Of a stretch of 64,000 nt of DNA, positions 33,770 to 42,898 are shown one piece after another. A program made the translations under genes and the position numbers. The notes below the pieces were generated by a model. The model saw nothing but the letters and a program-made list of their open reading frames with translations, made no database searches and was not told the origin of the DNA. Source of the stretch: Oscillospiraceae bacterium (GTDB lineage Bacteria > Bacillota > Clostridia > Oscillospirales > Acutalibacteraceae); NCBI GenBank assembly GCA_029219165.1, contig JAQXSW010000007.1:248001-312000 (forward strand), given 5' to 3'. Within the stretch, counting starts at the first letter, position 1, and every line of letters begins with the position of its first letter.

Positions 33770-34963
33770 ATGAAAAAGCTTTTAGCTTTAGTACTCGCAC
33801 TTGTTATGGCTCTTGGACTTTGTGCTTGTGCAAAGGAACCGGCTGATGACAAGAAAGAAGCTATGAAGGTTGGTCTTATTTGCCTTCATGATGAAAACTC
33901 AACTTACGATTTAAACTTTATCACTGCATTTAAAGAGGCATGTGAAAAGGCTGGTGTTACACCGGTAATCGTAACAAATAAGCCTGAAAGTGCTGATGCC
34001 AAGGAAGCAGCTCTTGATCTTGTTGATCAGGGATGCTCACTTATCTTTGCTGACTCATTTGGTCACGAGCCATATTTAATTGAAGCAGCAAAAGAGTGCA
34101 CAGATGTTCAGTTCTGTCATGCTACAGGTACAAAGGCTCACACAGAGGGTCTTTCAAACTACCACAATGCATTTGCAAGTATTTATGAAGGCCGCTATCT
34201 TGCTGGTGTTGCAGCTGGTCTTAAGCTCAATGAAATGATTGATTCAGGTAAGATTACAAAAGATCAGGCAAAGATGGGCTATGTTGGTGCATTTACATAT
34301 GCAGAAGTTATTTCAGGTTATACATCTTTCTATCTTGGTGCTAAATCAGTTTGCCCAACAGTAACAATGGACGTTCAGTTTACAGGTTCATGGTATGATG
34401 AAGCTGGTGAGAAGGAAGCTGCTAATGCTCTTATTAAGGGCGGTTGTGTTCTTATTTCTCAGCACGCTGACTCTTATGGTGCTCCAACAGCTTGTGAAGT
34501 TGCCGGTGTTCCAAATGTTTCTTACAATGGTTCAACTGAGGCTCAGTGTCCAAATACATTTATTATTTCTTCACGTATCAACTGGGCTCCATACTATTCA
34601 TACTGCATTGATGCTGTAAAGAATGGAAAAGCTATTGATACTGACTGGACAGGAACAATTGCTACAGGTTCTGTAGAACTTACAGATCTTGGTGCAAAGG
34701 CTCCTGCAGCTGGTACTGCTGAAAAACTTGCAGCAGTTAAGGCTGGACTTGCAGACGGTTCAATTAAAGTGTTCGACACAAAGACATTTACTGTTGGTGG
34801 AAAGACACTTGATTCATACCAGGCAGACGTTGACGATATGGGCGATTACAAGCCGGATACAGAAGTAATTAAGGATGGCGTATTCCTTGAGTCAAACTTC
34901 CGTTCAGCTCCATATTTTGATCTTCGTATTGATGGTATTAAGTGCCTCAACGAAAAATTCTAA
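33770..34963 (+). CDS. BMP-family lipoprotein, nucleoside substrate-binding protein
   Basis: 397 aa. Lipoprotein signal MKKLLALVLALVMALGLCAC with lipidated Cys20 (lipobox LCAC). The mature part is a periplasmic-binding fold of the Bmp/PnrA group: KVGLICLHDENSTYDLNFITAFKEA, FADSFGHEP, NYHNAFASIYEGRYLAGVAAG, MGYVGAFTYAEVISGYTSFYLG. Such proteins feed purine nucleosides to a NupOPQ-like ABC importer, and the next three genes encode that importer. ATG at 33770 has AGGGGG upstream. No promoter is seen after xpt, so the guanine riboswitch probably covers it. Confidence 0.92.
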   Translation: MKKLLALVLALVMALGLCACAKEPADDKKEAMKVGLICLHDENSTYDLNFITAFKEACEKAGVTPVIVTNKPESADAKEAALDLVDQGCSLIFADSFGHEPYLIEAAKECTDVQFCHATGTKAHTEGLSNYHNAFASIYEGRYLAGVAAGLKLNEMIDSGKITKDQAKMGYVGAFTYAEVISGYTSFYLGAKSVCPTVTMDVQFTGSWYDEAGEKEAANALIKGGCVLISQHADSYGAPTACEVAGVPNVSYNGSTEAQCPNTFIISSRINWAPYYSYCIDAVKNGKAIDTDWTGTIATGSVELTDLGAKAPAAGTAEKLAAVKAGLADGSIKVFDTKTFTVGGKTLDSYQADVDDMGDYKPDTEVIKDGVFLESNFRSAPYFDLRIDGIKCLNEKF

Positions 34964-34980
34964 TTTGATATTATAATTTA

Positions 34981-35008
34981 AGGCGGAGCATCGTCTGATG
35001 CTCCGCCT
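34981..35008 (+). other. Strong hairpin between binding-protein and ATPase genes
   Basis: 12-bp stem AGGCGGAGCATC/GATGCTCCGCCT with a 4-nt loop; a short T run (CTTTTT) starts 5 nt later. It probably acts as a partial terminator or 3' stabiliser that raises binding-protein level over the membrane parts. Confidence 0.7.
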
Positions 35009-35036
35009 ACAGTCTTTTTATTATGGAGGGTTTACC

Positions 35037-36581
35037 GTGGCTGAAGTTCCTGCAATTGAACTTAAAAACATAACAAAAACCTTCGGTGAAGTTGTGGCAA
35101 ACAAGGATGTGTGTCTTACAGTTAACCGTGGCGAGATCCTTTCAATCCTCGGTGAGAATGGCTCTGGCAAAACTACTCTTATGAATATGATCTCGGGTAT
35201 TTATTTTCCGGATCACGGTCAAATTTTTATTGATGGAAAAGAAGTAAAAATCAAGTCCCCAAAGGATGCATTCGAATATAAAATAGGAATGATACATCAA
35301 CATTTTAAATTGGTTGATGTTTTTACTGCTGCAGAAAATATAGTTTTAGGCCTTAAAGATGAAGGTCGATATAATTTAAAAAAATCAACATCCAAGATAA
35401 AAGCTATTGCAGATTTGTATGGCTTTGAACTTGATCCAAATAAGAAAATATACGAAATGTCTGTTTCTGAAAAACAGACCGTTGAAATAATAAAGGTTCT
35501 ATATAGAGGAGCGGATATCCTTATTTTAGATGAACCAACAGCTGTGCTTACCCCTCAAGAAACACAAAGACTGTTTGCTGTACTTCGCAGAATGAAAGCG
35601 GATGGTAAAGCAATAATAATTATTACTCATAAGCTTCACGAAGTTCTCTCAATTTCTGATCATGTTGCCGTTTTAAGAAAAGGTGAATATATTGGAACTG
35701 TTGAAACAAGTGAAACAAATGAGTCGGAACTTACTGAAATGATGGTTGGTAAGAAAATTACGCTTAATATTGATAGAAGTGATCCTGTTAATCCGGTAGA
35801 TAGACTTATTGTTGCCGGACTTAATTGCACTAACCATGACGGTGTAAAAGTACTTGATAATGTTTCATTCACTGCAAAATCCGGGGAAATTCTTGGAATT
35901 GCCGGAATTGCCGGCTCAGGACAAAGGGAACTTCTTGAGGCTATTGCAGGACTCCAATATCTTGATTCCGGTGAAATTATTTATAATAATCCAAAGACAG
36001 AGGAACAAGAAAATCTTAGAAATAAAACACCTATCCAGATTAGAGAGCTTGGTGTAAGACTTTCATTCGTTCCTGAAGATAGACTTGGAATGGGTCTGGT
36101 TGGTAATATGGATCTTACTGATAATATGATGCTTCGTTCATACAAGAAGGGTAAAAGTGCATTTCTTGAACGTTCTAATCCTAAAAAACTTGCAGAGAAA
36201 ATTGTTGAAGATTTGGATGTAGTTACTCCATCTATATCAACACCTGTAAGAAGGTTGTCAGGTGGTAATGTTCAAAAGATTCTTGTAGGACGTGAGATTT
36301 CCGCATCACCTTCTGTGCTAATGGCGGCATACCCGGTTCGCGGACTTGATATTAATTCATCATATACAATTTACAATCTTTTGAATGAGCAAAAAGAGAA
36401 GGGTGTAGCTGTAATATTTGTTGGTGAAGATCTTGATGTTTTAGTTGAACTTTGTGACAGAATAGTTGTTTTGAGTTCAGGCAAGGTTACCGGAGTTGTT
36501 GATGCCAGAAACACAACAAAAGAGGAAATTGGTTTGCTGATGACTAAAGCTTTCGGTAAATCTGAAGGAGGGAAGAAGTGA
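35037..36581 (+). CDS. Nucleoside ABC transporter ATPase, duplicated (NupO/RbsA type)
   Basis: 514 aa with two ATPase halves. First: Walker A LGENGSGKTTLMN, signature MSVSEKQTVEI, Walker B LILDEPTAVLTP. Second: GIAGSGQRELLEA, signature LSGGNVQKILVGRE, and a Walker B without Glu (AAYPVRGLD), as usual for the second half in this family. The start is GTG (35037) with GGAGG 8 nt upstream; codons before it lie in the hairpin. The stop overlaps the next start (TGATG). Confidence 0.94.
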   Translation: MAEVPAIELKNITKTFGEVVANKDVCLTVNRGEILSILGENGSGKTTLMNMISGIYFPDHGQIFIDGKEVKIKSPKDAFEYKIGMIHQHFKLVDVFTAAENIVLGLKDEGRYNLKKSTSKIKAIADLYGFELDPNKKIYEMSVSEKQTVEIIKVLYRGADILILDEPTAVLTPQETQRLFAVLRRMKADGKAIIIITHKLHEVLSISDHVAVLRKGEYIGTVETSETNESELTEMMVGKKITLNIDRSDPVNPVDRLIVAGLNCTNHDGVKVLDNVSFTAKSGEILGIAGIAGSGQRELLEAIAGLQYLDSGEIIYNNPKTEEQENLRNKTPIQIRELGVRLSFVPEDRLGMGLVGNMDLTDNMMLRSYKKGKSAFLERSNPKKLAEKIVEDLDVVTPSISTPVRRLSGGNVQKILVGREISASPSVLMAAYPVRGLDINSSYTIYNLLNEQKEKGVAVIFVGEDLDVLVELCDRIVVLSSGKVTGVVDARNTTKEEIGLLMTKAFGKSEGGKK

Positions 36582-37657
36582 TGGGCTTTCATGTTATAAA
36601 GAGAGATGGGGTCCCAACTTGGAAAAAATGGCTTATTAGAGTTGTTTCGGTTGTATTAGGACTTCTCGTTTCCTCTATTGTGACACTTGTTTTAACCGGA
36701 ACTAATCCTTTAGATGTATTCTCTTATATGCTTAAAGGCGCCTTTGGCTCTGAAAGAAGAATGTGGTCTTTGGCTCAAGGCATTGCAATACTTCTTTGTG
36801 TATCTCTTGCAGTTACTCCGGCTTTTAAAATGAAATTCTGGAATATTGGTGCAGAGGGACAGGCTCTTATTGGCGGACTTGCCTCTGTAACCTGTATGAT
36901 ATTTTTAGGCGACAAAATGCCAAATTGGCTTTTACTTATTGTAATGATTTTTTCTTCAATGGCAGCAAGTGCAATTTGGGCTGTTGTTCCGGCGCTGTTT
37001 AAAGCTCGGTGGCAGACGAATGAAACATTGTTCACTCTTATGATGAACTATATTGCAATTCAACTTGTGAGCTTCTTTGTTTACAAATGGTCAAATCCAA
37101 TTGGCTCAGGAAAAATCGGCGTTGTAAATCCTAATACCCATTCAGGATGGCTCCCGGTAATTGCAGATAAGTCTTATTTGCTTAATATAATAGTTGTTTT
37201 AATTTTGACTATTGTAATGTATATTTATTTGAAATATTCAAAGCATGGTTATGAAATTTCTGTAGTTGGTGAGTCTGAAAATACTGCGAAATATATTGGT
37301 ATTAACGTTAGAAAAGTAATTGTTAGAACAATGATTCTTTCCGGTGCACTCTGCGGTATTGCAGGTTTTCTTTTGGTATCCGGTACTGATCACACGCTTA
37401 CAAGAGATACAATTGCGGGACGTGGATTTACAGCTATTATGGTTTCGTGGCTTGCAAAATTTAACCCGATTACCATGATTTTGACAGCATTTATTTTGGT
37501 TTTCTTCCAAAAGGGAGCAACGGAAATTTCTACCCAGATGGGTCTTAACGATTCGTTCTCTGAAATTATCATGGGTATTGTAATTTTCTTTATAATTGGT
37601 TCTGAATTCTTTATAAACTATAAAATTAAAAAGAACGAAAAGGAGGTAAAAGAATGA
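36581..37657 (+). CDS. Nucleoside ABC transporter permease 1
   Basis: 358 aa with about nine to ten hydrophobic segments. Family signature FWNIGAEGQALIGGLASV and the cytoplasmic coupling region YEISVVGESENTAKYIGINVRKV. It belongs to the NupP/YufP group of inner-membrane translocators. ATG at 36581 overlaps the ATPase stop by 1 nt with GGAGGG upstream; it overlaps the next gene by 4 bp. Confidence 0.92.
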   Translation: MGFHVIKRDGVPTWKKWLIRVVSVVLGLLVSSIVTLVLTGTNPLDVFSYMLKGAFGSERRMWSLAQGIAILLCVSLAVTPAFKMKFWNIGAEGQALIGGLASVTCMIFLGDKMPNWLLLIVMIFSSMAASAIWAVVPALFKARWQTNETLFTLMMNYIAIQLVSFFVYKWSNPIGSGKIGVVNPNTHSGWLPVIADKSYLLNIIVVLILTIVMYIYLKYSKHGYEISVVGESENTAKYIGINVRKVIVRTMILSGALCGIAGFLLVSGTDHTLTRDTIAGRGFTAIMVSWLAKFNPITMILTAFILVFFQKGATEISTQMGLNDSFSEIIMGIVIFFIIGSEFFINYKIKKNEKEVKE

Positions 37658-38646
37658 TTATTGTTTCTTTTATTCAAAGAGCGGTAATGCAAGGTATTCC
37701 TCTCCTTTTTGGTTCAACTGGTGAAATTCTGACTGAGAAATCTGGACATCTTAATCTAGGTATTCCGGGCATTATGTATGTCGGTGCAATTTCGGGCGTT
37801 ATTGGTGCATTCTTTTATGAGAATAGCGTTGGATCTGCAAATATAGTACCACTTTTAGCTGTTATAATTGCACTGTTAAGTTCAATGTTTGGATCGCTTG
37901 TTATGGGCCTCATTTATTGTCTTTTAACTGTAACGCTTAGGGCAAATCAAAATGTTACCGGTCTTGCTTTAACAACTTTTGGTGTTGGTTTTGGTAATTT
38001 CTTTGGTGGATCCTTAATTAAAATTTCCGGTTCTGATATGCCAAGTATTACTCTTTCGGCAACATCAAATGCATTTAGAACTGAACTTCCGTTTGCGCAT
38101 AAACTCGGCGCGGTAGGAGAACTTTTATTTTCATATAGTTTTCTTGCGTATGTGGCTATTATTATTGCTTTAGTATCCGCATATATTCTTAATCATACAC
38201 GTGTCGGACTCCATCTTCGTGCAGTTGGTGAGAACCCGGCTACAGCTGATGCCGCCGGAATTAATGTAAATAGATATAAATATGTAACAACATGTATTGG
38301 CTCTGTTATTGCAGGTTTAGGTGGTTTATATTACATTATGGATTACGCAAATGGTATTTGGTCAAATAACGGATTTGGTGACCGTGGATGGCTTGCTGTT
38401 GCAATTGTAATTTTTGCTATTTGGAGACCTAATATGGCCGTTCTGGCTAGTATATTGTTTGGCGGTCTGTTTATTGTTCATAACTATATTACTATTCCGG
38501 GACTTGGTGTTGAGGGTCAAGAACTCTTCAAGATGATCCCTTACGTTGTAACCCTTATTGTGCTTATTGTTACATCTATGAGAGATAATAGGGAAACTCA
38601 GCCTCCGGAGGCCTTGGGTCTTCCATATTTCAGAGAAGAAAGATAA
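37654..38646 (+). CDS. Nucleoside ABC transporter permease 2
   Basis: 330 aa, about eight to nine hydrophobic segments, NupQ/YufQ group. Signatures LFGSTGEILTEKSGHLNLGIPGIMYVGA and LHLRAVGENPATADAAGINVNRYKY. It forms the heterodimeric channel with the upstream permease. Start ATG within ATGA overlapping the previous stop; GGAGG upstream. Last gene of the purine salvage operon. Confidence 0.92.
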   Translation: MIIVSFIQRAVMQGIPLLFGSTGEILTEKSGHLNLGIPGIMYVGAISGVIGAFFYENSVGSANIVPLLAVIIALLSSMFGSLVMGLIYCLLTVTLRANQNVTGLALTTFGVGFGNFFGGSLIKISGSDMPSITLSATSNAFRTELPFAHKLGAVGELLFSYSFLAYVAIIIALVSAYILNHTRVGLHLRAVGENPATADAAGINVNRYKYVTTCIGSVIAGLGGLYYIMDYANGIWSNNGFGDRGWLAVAIVIFAIWRPNMAVLASILFGGLFIVHNYITIPGLGVEGQELFKMIPYVVTLIVLIVTSMRDNRETQPPEALGLPYFREER

Positions 38647-38661
38647 ATATTTTGTGGTTTT

Positions 38662-38696
38662 AAAGTGCCGAGATACGGATTTCTCGGCACTTTTTT
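38662..38696 (+). terminator. Terminator of the purine operon
   Basis: 12-bp stem AAAGTGCCGAGA/TCTCGGCACTTT, 8-nt loop, T6 run. Confidence 0.92.
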
Positions 38697-38966
38697 GTTG
38701 CCTTTCATTTGTAAATTATTTGTTAATAAACACAGTAAAGTGCCACACTTGAGCAAATTATTGTGCAAAATGACGAAAGACAGTTTGAGAGCTTATTTTT
38801 TTGAATAGCGTCTATTTTTTGTTGAAAATAAACTGATTTATTTTGAAAATTTCGTGAATATACACAAGTATTTTTGTTGAGAAATAGCCTTATTCTTCTG
38901 TAAAGTAAAATTCTTGTCACAATGTGAAAAGTTAACAAAAAAATAGCCAAAAAAATGGTAAATTGC
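38697..38966. other. AT-rich interval upstream of the fla promoter
   Basis: No gene or known riboswitch. It holds a near-repeat TATTTTTTGTTGAAAATA / GTATTTTTGTTGAGAAATA about 65 bp apart and a short inverted repeat TCACA-A-TGTGA (38917-38927) 40 bp before the -35. These may be activator or repressor sites for the operon. Confidence 0.4.
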
Positions 38967-38995
38967 TTGAAATGTGACATATATAGTGGTATACT
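38967..38995 (+). promoter_or_regulatory. Promoter of the flagellar operon
   Basis: TTGAAA (38967-38972), 17-bp spacer, TATACT (38990-38995) with TGG directly before it (extended -10). A sigma-A type promoter; the start near 39002 leaves a ~60-nt AT-rich leader. Confidence 0.82.
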
Positions 38996-39063
38996 ACAGC
39001 GTATAAATGTATTTTTTATATTATTTTTTTATTAATATATAGATATCTTGGAGGTGCATAGCA

Positions 39064-39441
39064 ATGGATTTATTTACAAACACTTTATCAGCATCAATGC
39101 GTAAGAGCCTTGATGGTTTGTGGACAAGGTCTGAAGCAATATCTGATAATATTGCAAATTTTGAAACGCCGAACTACAAGAGGAAAGTAGTATCCTTTGA
39201 GGATCAATTATCTTCAGCAATACATAGTTATGACACCAAAAAGGAACGCATCCATGATATTAACAGTACCTTCGCTGTAACAACAGAAGAAATAAACGAA
39301 AGATATAGAATGGACGGAAATGGCGTGGATCTGGAAGAAGAAAATACAGAACTGGCAAGAACTGTTTATCAGTACATGTATAGCCAAAGAGTTTTGGATG
39401 ATCATTACAAGCGTCTTCAATCGGCCATTAATGTAGATTAA
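39064..39441 (+). CDS. flgB: Flagellar basal-body rod protein FlgB
   Basis: 125 aa. Proximal rod subunit exported by the flagellar type III system. N-terminal rod signature with SEAISDNIANFETPNYKRKVVSFEDQL and a C-terminal helical part (ENTELARTVYQYMYSQRVLDDHYKRLQSAI). TTGGAGGTG precedes the ATG. First gene of the fla operon; flgC follows after 20 bp. Confidence 0.96.
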   Translation: MDLFTNTLSASMRKSLDGLWTRSEAISDNIANFETPNYKRKVVSFEDQLSSAIHSYDTKKERIHDINSTFAVTTEEINERYRMDGNGVDLEEENTELARTVYQYMYSQRVLDDHYKRLQSAINVD

Positions 39442-39461
39442 CGTGAAGGAGGGTCTGTGAA

Positions 39462-39944
39462 ATGGCATTTTTAGATTCCATGAATATTGCGGCGTCCGGT
39501 CTTACCGCCAGCCGTATGAGAATGGACACTATTTCTGAAAACATAGCAAATGCTGAGGCAACAAGAACTGCAGAAGGCGGTCCATATACAAGAAAGGCAA
39601 CAGTATATGAAGCTGTTAATTCAAGTAACGGCAGAACTTTTCACAGTTTACTCAAAGATAGACTTGGAAAGGATTATAAGTTTTCAAATACATTTAGCAC
39701 AATCAATGGAGCAAAAGGTGGCGTTACGGTTTCACAAGTTGTTGATGACACAACGGATTATGTAACTGTTTATGACCCTGACCATCCTGATGCAGATGAA
39801 GACGGCTATGTTCTTTATCCAAACGTTGACACAACACAAGAAGTTTTAGATATGATGGCAGTTACAAGAGCATATCAAATGAATTTGAATGCACTTGACG
39901 CTGTAAAGACAATGGCTTCTCAAGCCCTTAAGATAGGTGAGTAA
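39462..39944 (+). CDS. flgC: Flagellar basal-body rod protein FlgC
   Basis: 160 aa rod subunit. AFLDSMNIAASGLTASRMRM is the N-terminal rod motif, with MDTISENIANAEATRTAEGGPYTRK; the C terminus MMAVTRAYQMNLNALDAVKTMASQALKIG is the matching helix. GAAGGAGG upstream. It lies between flgB and fliE as in other Firmicutes. Confidence 0.96.
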   Translation: MAFLDSMNIAASGLTASRMRMDTISENIANAEATRTAEGGPYTRKATVYEAVNSSNGRTFHSLLKDRLGKDYKFSNTFSTINGAKGGVTVSQVVDDTTDYVTVYDPDHPDADEDGYVLYPNVDTTQEVLDMMAVTRAYQMNLNALDAVKTMASQALKIGE

Positions 39945-39946
39945 TT

Positions 39947-40273
39947 ATGAGCATTAATCCAATGACACAAATTACCTCGTTTGACCAACTCTCTCAGGTT
40001 GGCGGTGTTAATAGCCCAAGTAATCCGGGTGTTGGCTCAATAAACGAAGACAAGTACTCTTTCGCTAATGCACTTACAAATGCAATTGATGATGTTAAGA
40101 CAACACAAGATGCCGTGATGGAAGAGGCTTATAAACTTGCAACAGGCCAAACTGATAATTTACATGACATTACAATTGCTTCAACTGAAGCAAATTTAGC
40201 AGTACAACTTTTTGTTCAAATAAGAAATAAGGCTGTGTCTGCATATCAAGAATTAATGAACATGAATATTTAA
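39947..40273 (+). CDS. fliE: Flagellar hook-basal body protein FliE
   Basis: 108 aa. Links the MS ring (FliF) to the rod. FANALTNAIDDVKTTQDAVMEEAYKLATGQTDNLHDITIASTEANLAVQLFVQIRNKAVSAYQELMNMNI covers the conserved helices. Starts 2 bp after flgC. Confidence 0.95.
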   Translation: MSINPMTQITSFDQLSQVGGVNSPSNPGVGSINEDKYSFANALTNAIDDVKTTQDAVMEEAYKLATGQTDNLHDITIASTEANLAVQLFVQIRNKAVSAYQELMNMNI

Positions 40274-40286
40274 AGGACACGATTAA

Positions 40287-41894
40287 ATGGGACAGGTTAT
40301 TGAACAAATAAAAAAGCTCTGGACCTCATTGAAAGAGTATTGGGCAAATAAAGATAAGAAGGGTCGGACTCGCATTGTTTTGGGTCTAATTCTTGCATTG
40401 GCATTGATTATCCTTCTGGTTGTGTTTATGAACATGACGAAATACACCATACTCTATTCCGGCCTTGATTCAGATGAGCAAACAGAGGTTTCCAACTATC
40501 TGGCGGAAAATCAAATCCCTTATAAAGTTGAGGGTGACACCATTAAGGTGGATGCTTCAAGAGAAGAAGCTGTTCGAATGGAACTCTCTAATCAGGGACA
40601 TCCATACTCAACCCCAAACTATGATTTTTATTTCAACAATGTTGGAACTCTTACAACTTCTGAAGAAAGAAAATTAATTGAGGAATATCAATTGAACCAG
40701 CGTCTTGCGGATGTAATTAAGACAATTGACGGTGTAAAGAGTGCAACAGTAACAATTGCATATCCAAATACCAGCAGTTATGTCCTTTCAAATGAGGACA
40801 ATGACGATTTAACCGCAGGAGTAACCGTTACACTCAGAGGCGGAAAAAAGTTGTCTGAAACACAGGTTGCCGGTATACAAACATTAGTTTCAACGAGTGT
40901 TCCCGGTCTTAGTATGGCAAATGTTTCTGTTATAGACACTGCAACAGGCGAGGCTCTTTCAGGTGCAAACTCAAGTAGCGGTGGGGCTACCGTTTCATCA
41001 GCTACCCTTGATCTTAAGAAAGACGTAGAGAACGCTTATGAGGAAGAAATTGAAAATAAAGTTTTAACTTTCCTTAATGAACTTTATGGAAGCGGTAACG
41101 TAAGAGTTTCAGTAAACTGTTCTGTTAATGTTGACGACTCAATTAAGGAAATTGTTACATACATTCCTTCAGAGGACAACAGAGGTGTTATTACTTCTGA
41201 AGATTTAGCAAATCTTAGAAATAACAGTGGAACCGGTGTCACAGGACAAACGGGAACTGATACAAATGCTGAAATAACCGAGAATGAAGACATTACTACA
41301 TATCCAACTGTTAATACCGGCAATGGAACGGTTTATATTCAAGATGAAAAGTCTTATGACTATCTTGTAAGTTATGTTAAGGAACAAGTTCAAAAACAGT
41401 CAGGTGTAATTGACAACTTGACGGTGTCTGTAATTCTCAACAAAGAAAGCATTGCGGATAGTAAGCGTCAACAACTTACTGAACTTATTTCAAACACAGC
41501 CGCAGTGGATGCAACCAAGGTGGTTATTTACACAGATTTGTTTAATTCAAACGGTTCATCAACCGGTTATGAAGATCAAAAATCAATTTTGGATCAATAT
41601 CCATGGCTTATTTTCGTATTAATTGGTGTTGCTGTAGTTCTTCTAATTATCATAATTTTGCTCATAGTTTTACGCAAAAAGAAAAAGAAGAAAAAAGGCG
41701 CAGCACCGGCAGAGGAGGCAACTCCAATGGCTGAACAATCATTAACGTTAGACGCTGAACAAATGGAAGAACTTCAAGATATAAAAATTGCTAAAGGTCT
41801 TGTTATGAAGCAGAAGATTCAGGATTTCTCACAACAGAATCCTGAAATAGCTGCTCAGCTCGTAAAGGGTATGCTTAGAGGAGAGGACAAATAA
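40287..41894 (+). CDS. fliF: Flagellar MS-ring protein FliF
   Basis: 535 aa. Two membrane helices anchor the ring (about 30-50 and 435-460); between them are the YscJ-like ring domains (TKYTILYSGLDSDEQTEVSNYLAENQIPYKV). After the second helix a Lys-rich stretch (RKKKKKKKG) leads to a C-terminal FliG-binding tail. The stop overlaps the fliG start by one base (TAATG). Confidence 0.96.
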   Translation: MGQVIEQIKKLWTSLKEYWANKDKKGRTRIVLGLILALALIILLVVFMNMTKYTILYSGLDSDEQTEVSNYLAENQIPYKVEGDTIKVDASREEAVRMELSNQGHPYSTPNYDFYFNNVGTLTTSEERKLIEEYQLNQRLADVIKTIDGVKSATVTIAYPNTSSYVLSNEDNDDLTAGVTVTLRGGKKLSETQVAGIQTLVSTSVPGLSMANVSVIDTATGEALSGANSSSGGATVSSATLDLKKDVENAYEEEIENKVLTFLNELYGSGNVRVSVNCSVNVDDSIKEIVTYIPSEDNRGVITSEDLANLRNNSGTGVTGQTGTDTNAEITENEDITTYPTVNTGNGTVYIQDEKSYDYLVSYVKEQVQKQSGVIDNLTVSVILNKESIADSKRQQLTELISNTAAVDATKVVIYTDLFNSNGSSTGYEDQKSILDQYPWLIFVLIGVAVVLLIIIILLIVLRKKKKKKKGAAPAEEATPMAEQSLTLDAEQMEELQDIKIAKGLVMKQKIQDFSQQNPEIAAQLVKGMLRGEDK

Positions 41895-42898
41895 TGGTTG
41901 ATACATTAACTCCACAACAAAAAGCTGCCGCAGTCATGATCTCTATTGGAGCAGAGAATGCTGCAGGAGTTTATAAATACCTTAGTGAGGACGAAATTGA
42001 AACGCTAACGCTGGAAATTTCGAAGCTCAAAAGTCTTAGTGCCGAAGAGTCCGAAATGGTTTTGACAAACTTTTACCAGCTTTGTCTTACCAAGAAGGTA
42101 ATTGACGAAGGCGGCGTAAACTATGCTCGAGTTGTTCTTGAAAAGGCTTTTGGTGCGCAACAGGCATCCAAACTTTTGGAGCGTGTGTCTAATACAATGA
42201 GATCAAGAAATTTTGATTTCATTAGAAAAGCCGATTATAAGAACCTTATGGCGCTAATTCAAAATGAGCATCCTCAAACAATTGCATTAATTCTATCATA
42301 TGCAACGTCAGATCAGGCATCTACAATTATTTCTGAATTGCCAAAAGATAAGCAGATAATGGTTGTAGAAAGAATTGCAAAAATGAATAGTGCATCTCCG
42401 GCTGCGGTTGCAATAATTGAAGATAATCTTGAGAAGAAATTCTCTTCCTTCATTACTTTCGACAACACGGAAATCGGCGGCGTAGATTATATTGCTGATA
42501 TTATGAACCATATGGATCGCGCTAATGAAAAATACATCTTTGATGAACTCTCTAAGGTTGACGAAAAACTTACCGAAGAAATTCGTAAGAGAATGTTCGT
42601 ATTTGAAGATATTACAATACTCGACGATATGGCAATCCAAAGATTCCTACGCGATGTCGATTCAAAAGACCTTGTACTTGCTATTAAGGGTGCAAACCAA
42701 GAAGTTTCAAATCTTATCTTCAAAAATATGTCCAACAGGCAGGCTGAAACTATTAAGAGTGACCTTGAGTACACTCATAACGTTCGTCTCCGTGACGTTG
42801 AAGAGGCACAACAGAGAATTGTGGCTATCATTCGTCATCTTGAGGAAGAAGGAGAGCTTGTAATTATGAAGGGCGGAAAGGATGAGGTAATTGCCTAA
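41894..42898 (+). CDS. fliG: Flagellar motor switch protein FliG
   Basis: 334 aa torque-generating rotor protein. Typical MISIGAENAAGVYKYLSEDEIETLTLEISKL, the middle EHPQTIALILSYATSDQASTII, and the C-terminal torque domain MFVFEDITILDDMAIQRFLRDVDSKDLVLAIKGA with the alternating charged residues that meet MotA. It overlaps fliF by 1 nt and fliH by 8 nt. Confidence 0.97.
   Translation: MVDTLTPQQKAAAVMISIGAENAAGVYKYLSEDEIETLTLEISKLKSLSAEESEMVLTNFYQLCLTKKVIDEGGVNYARVVLEKAFGAQQASKLLERVSNTMRSRNFDFIRKADYKNLMALIQNEHPQTIALILSYATSDQASTIISELPKDKQIMVVERIAKMNSASPAAVAIIEDNLEKKFSSFITFDNTEIGGVDYIADIMNHMDRANEKYIFDELSKVDEKLTEEIRKRMFVFEDITILDDMAIQRFLRDVDSKDLVLAIKGANQEVSNLIFKNMSNRQAETIKSDLEYTHNVRLRDVEEAQQRIVAIIRHLEEEGELVIMKGGKDEVIA

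Noticed and set aside
39003..39063. c-di-GMP riboswitch in the fla leader
   Set aside because: The leader is only ~60 nt and AT-rich, without the GEMM core motifs.
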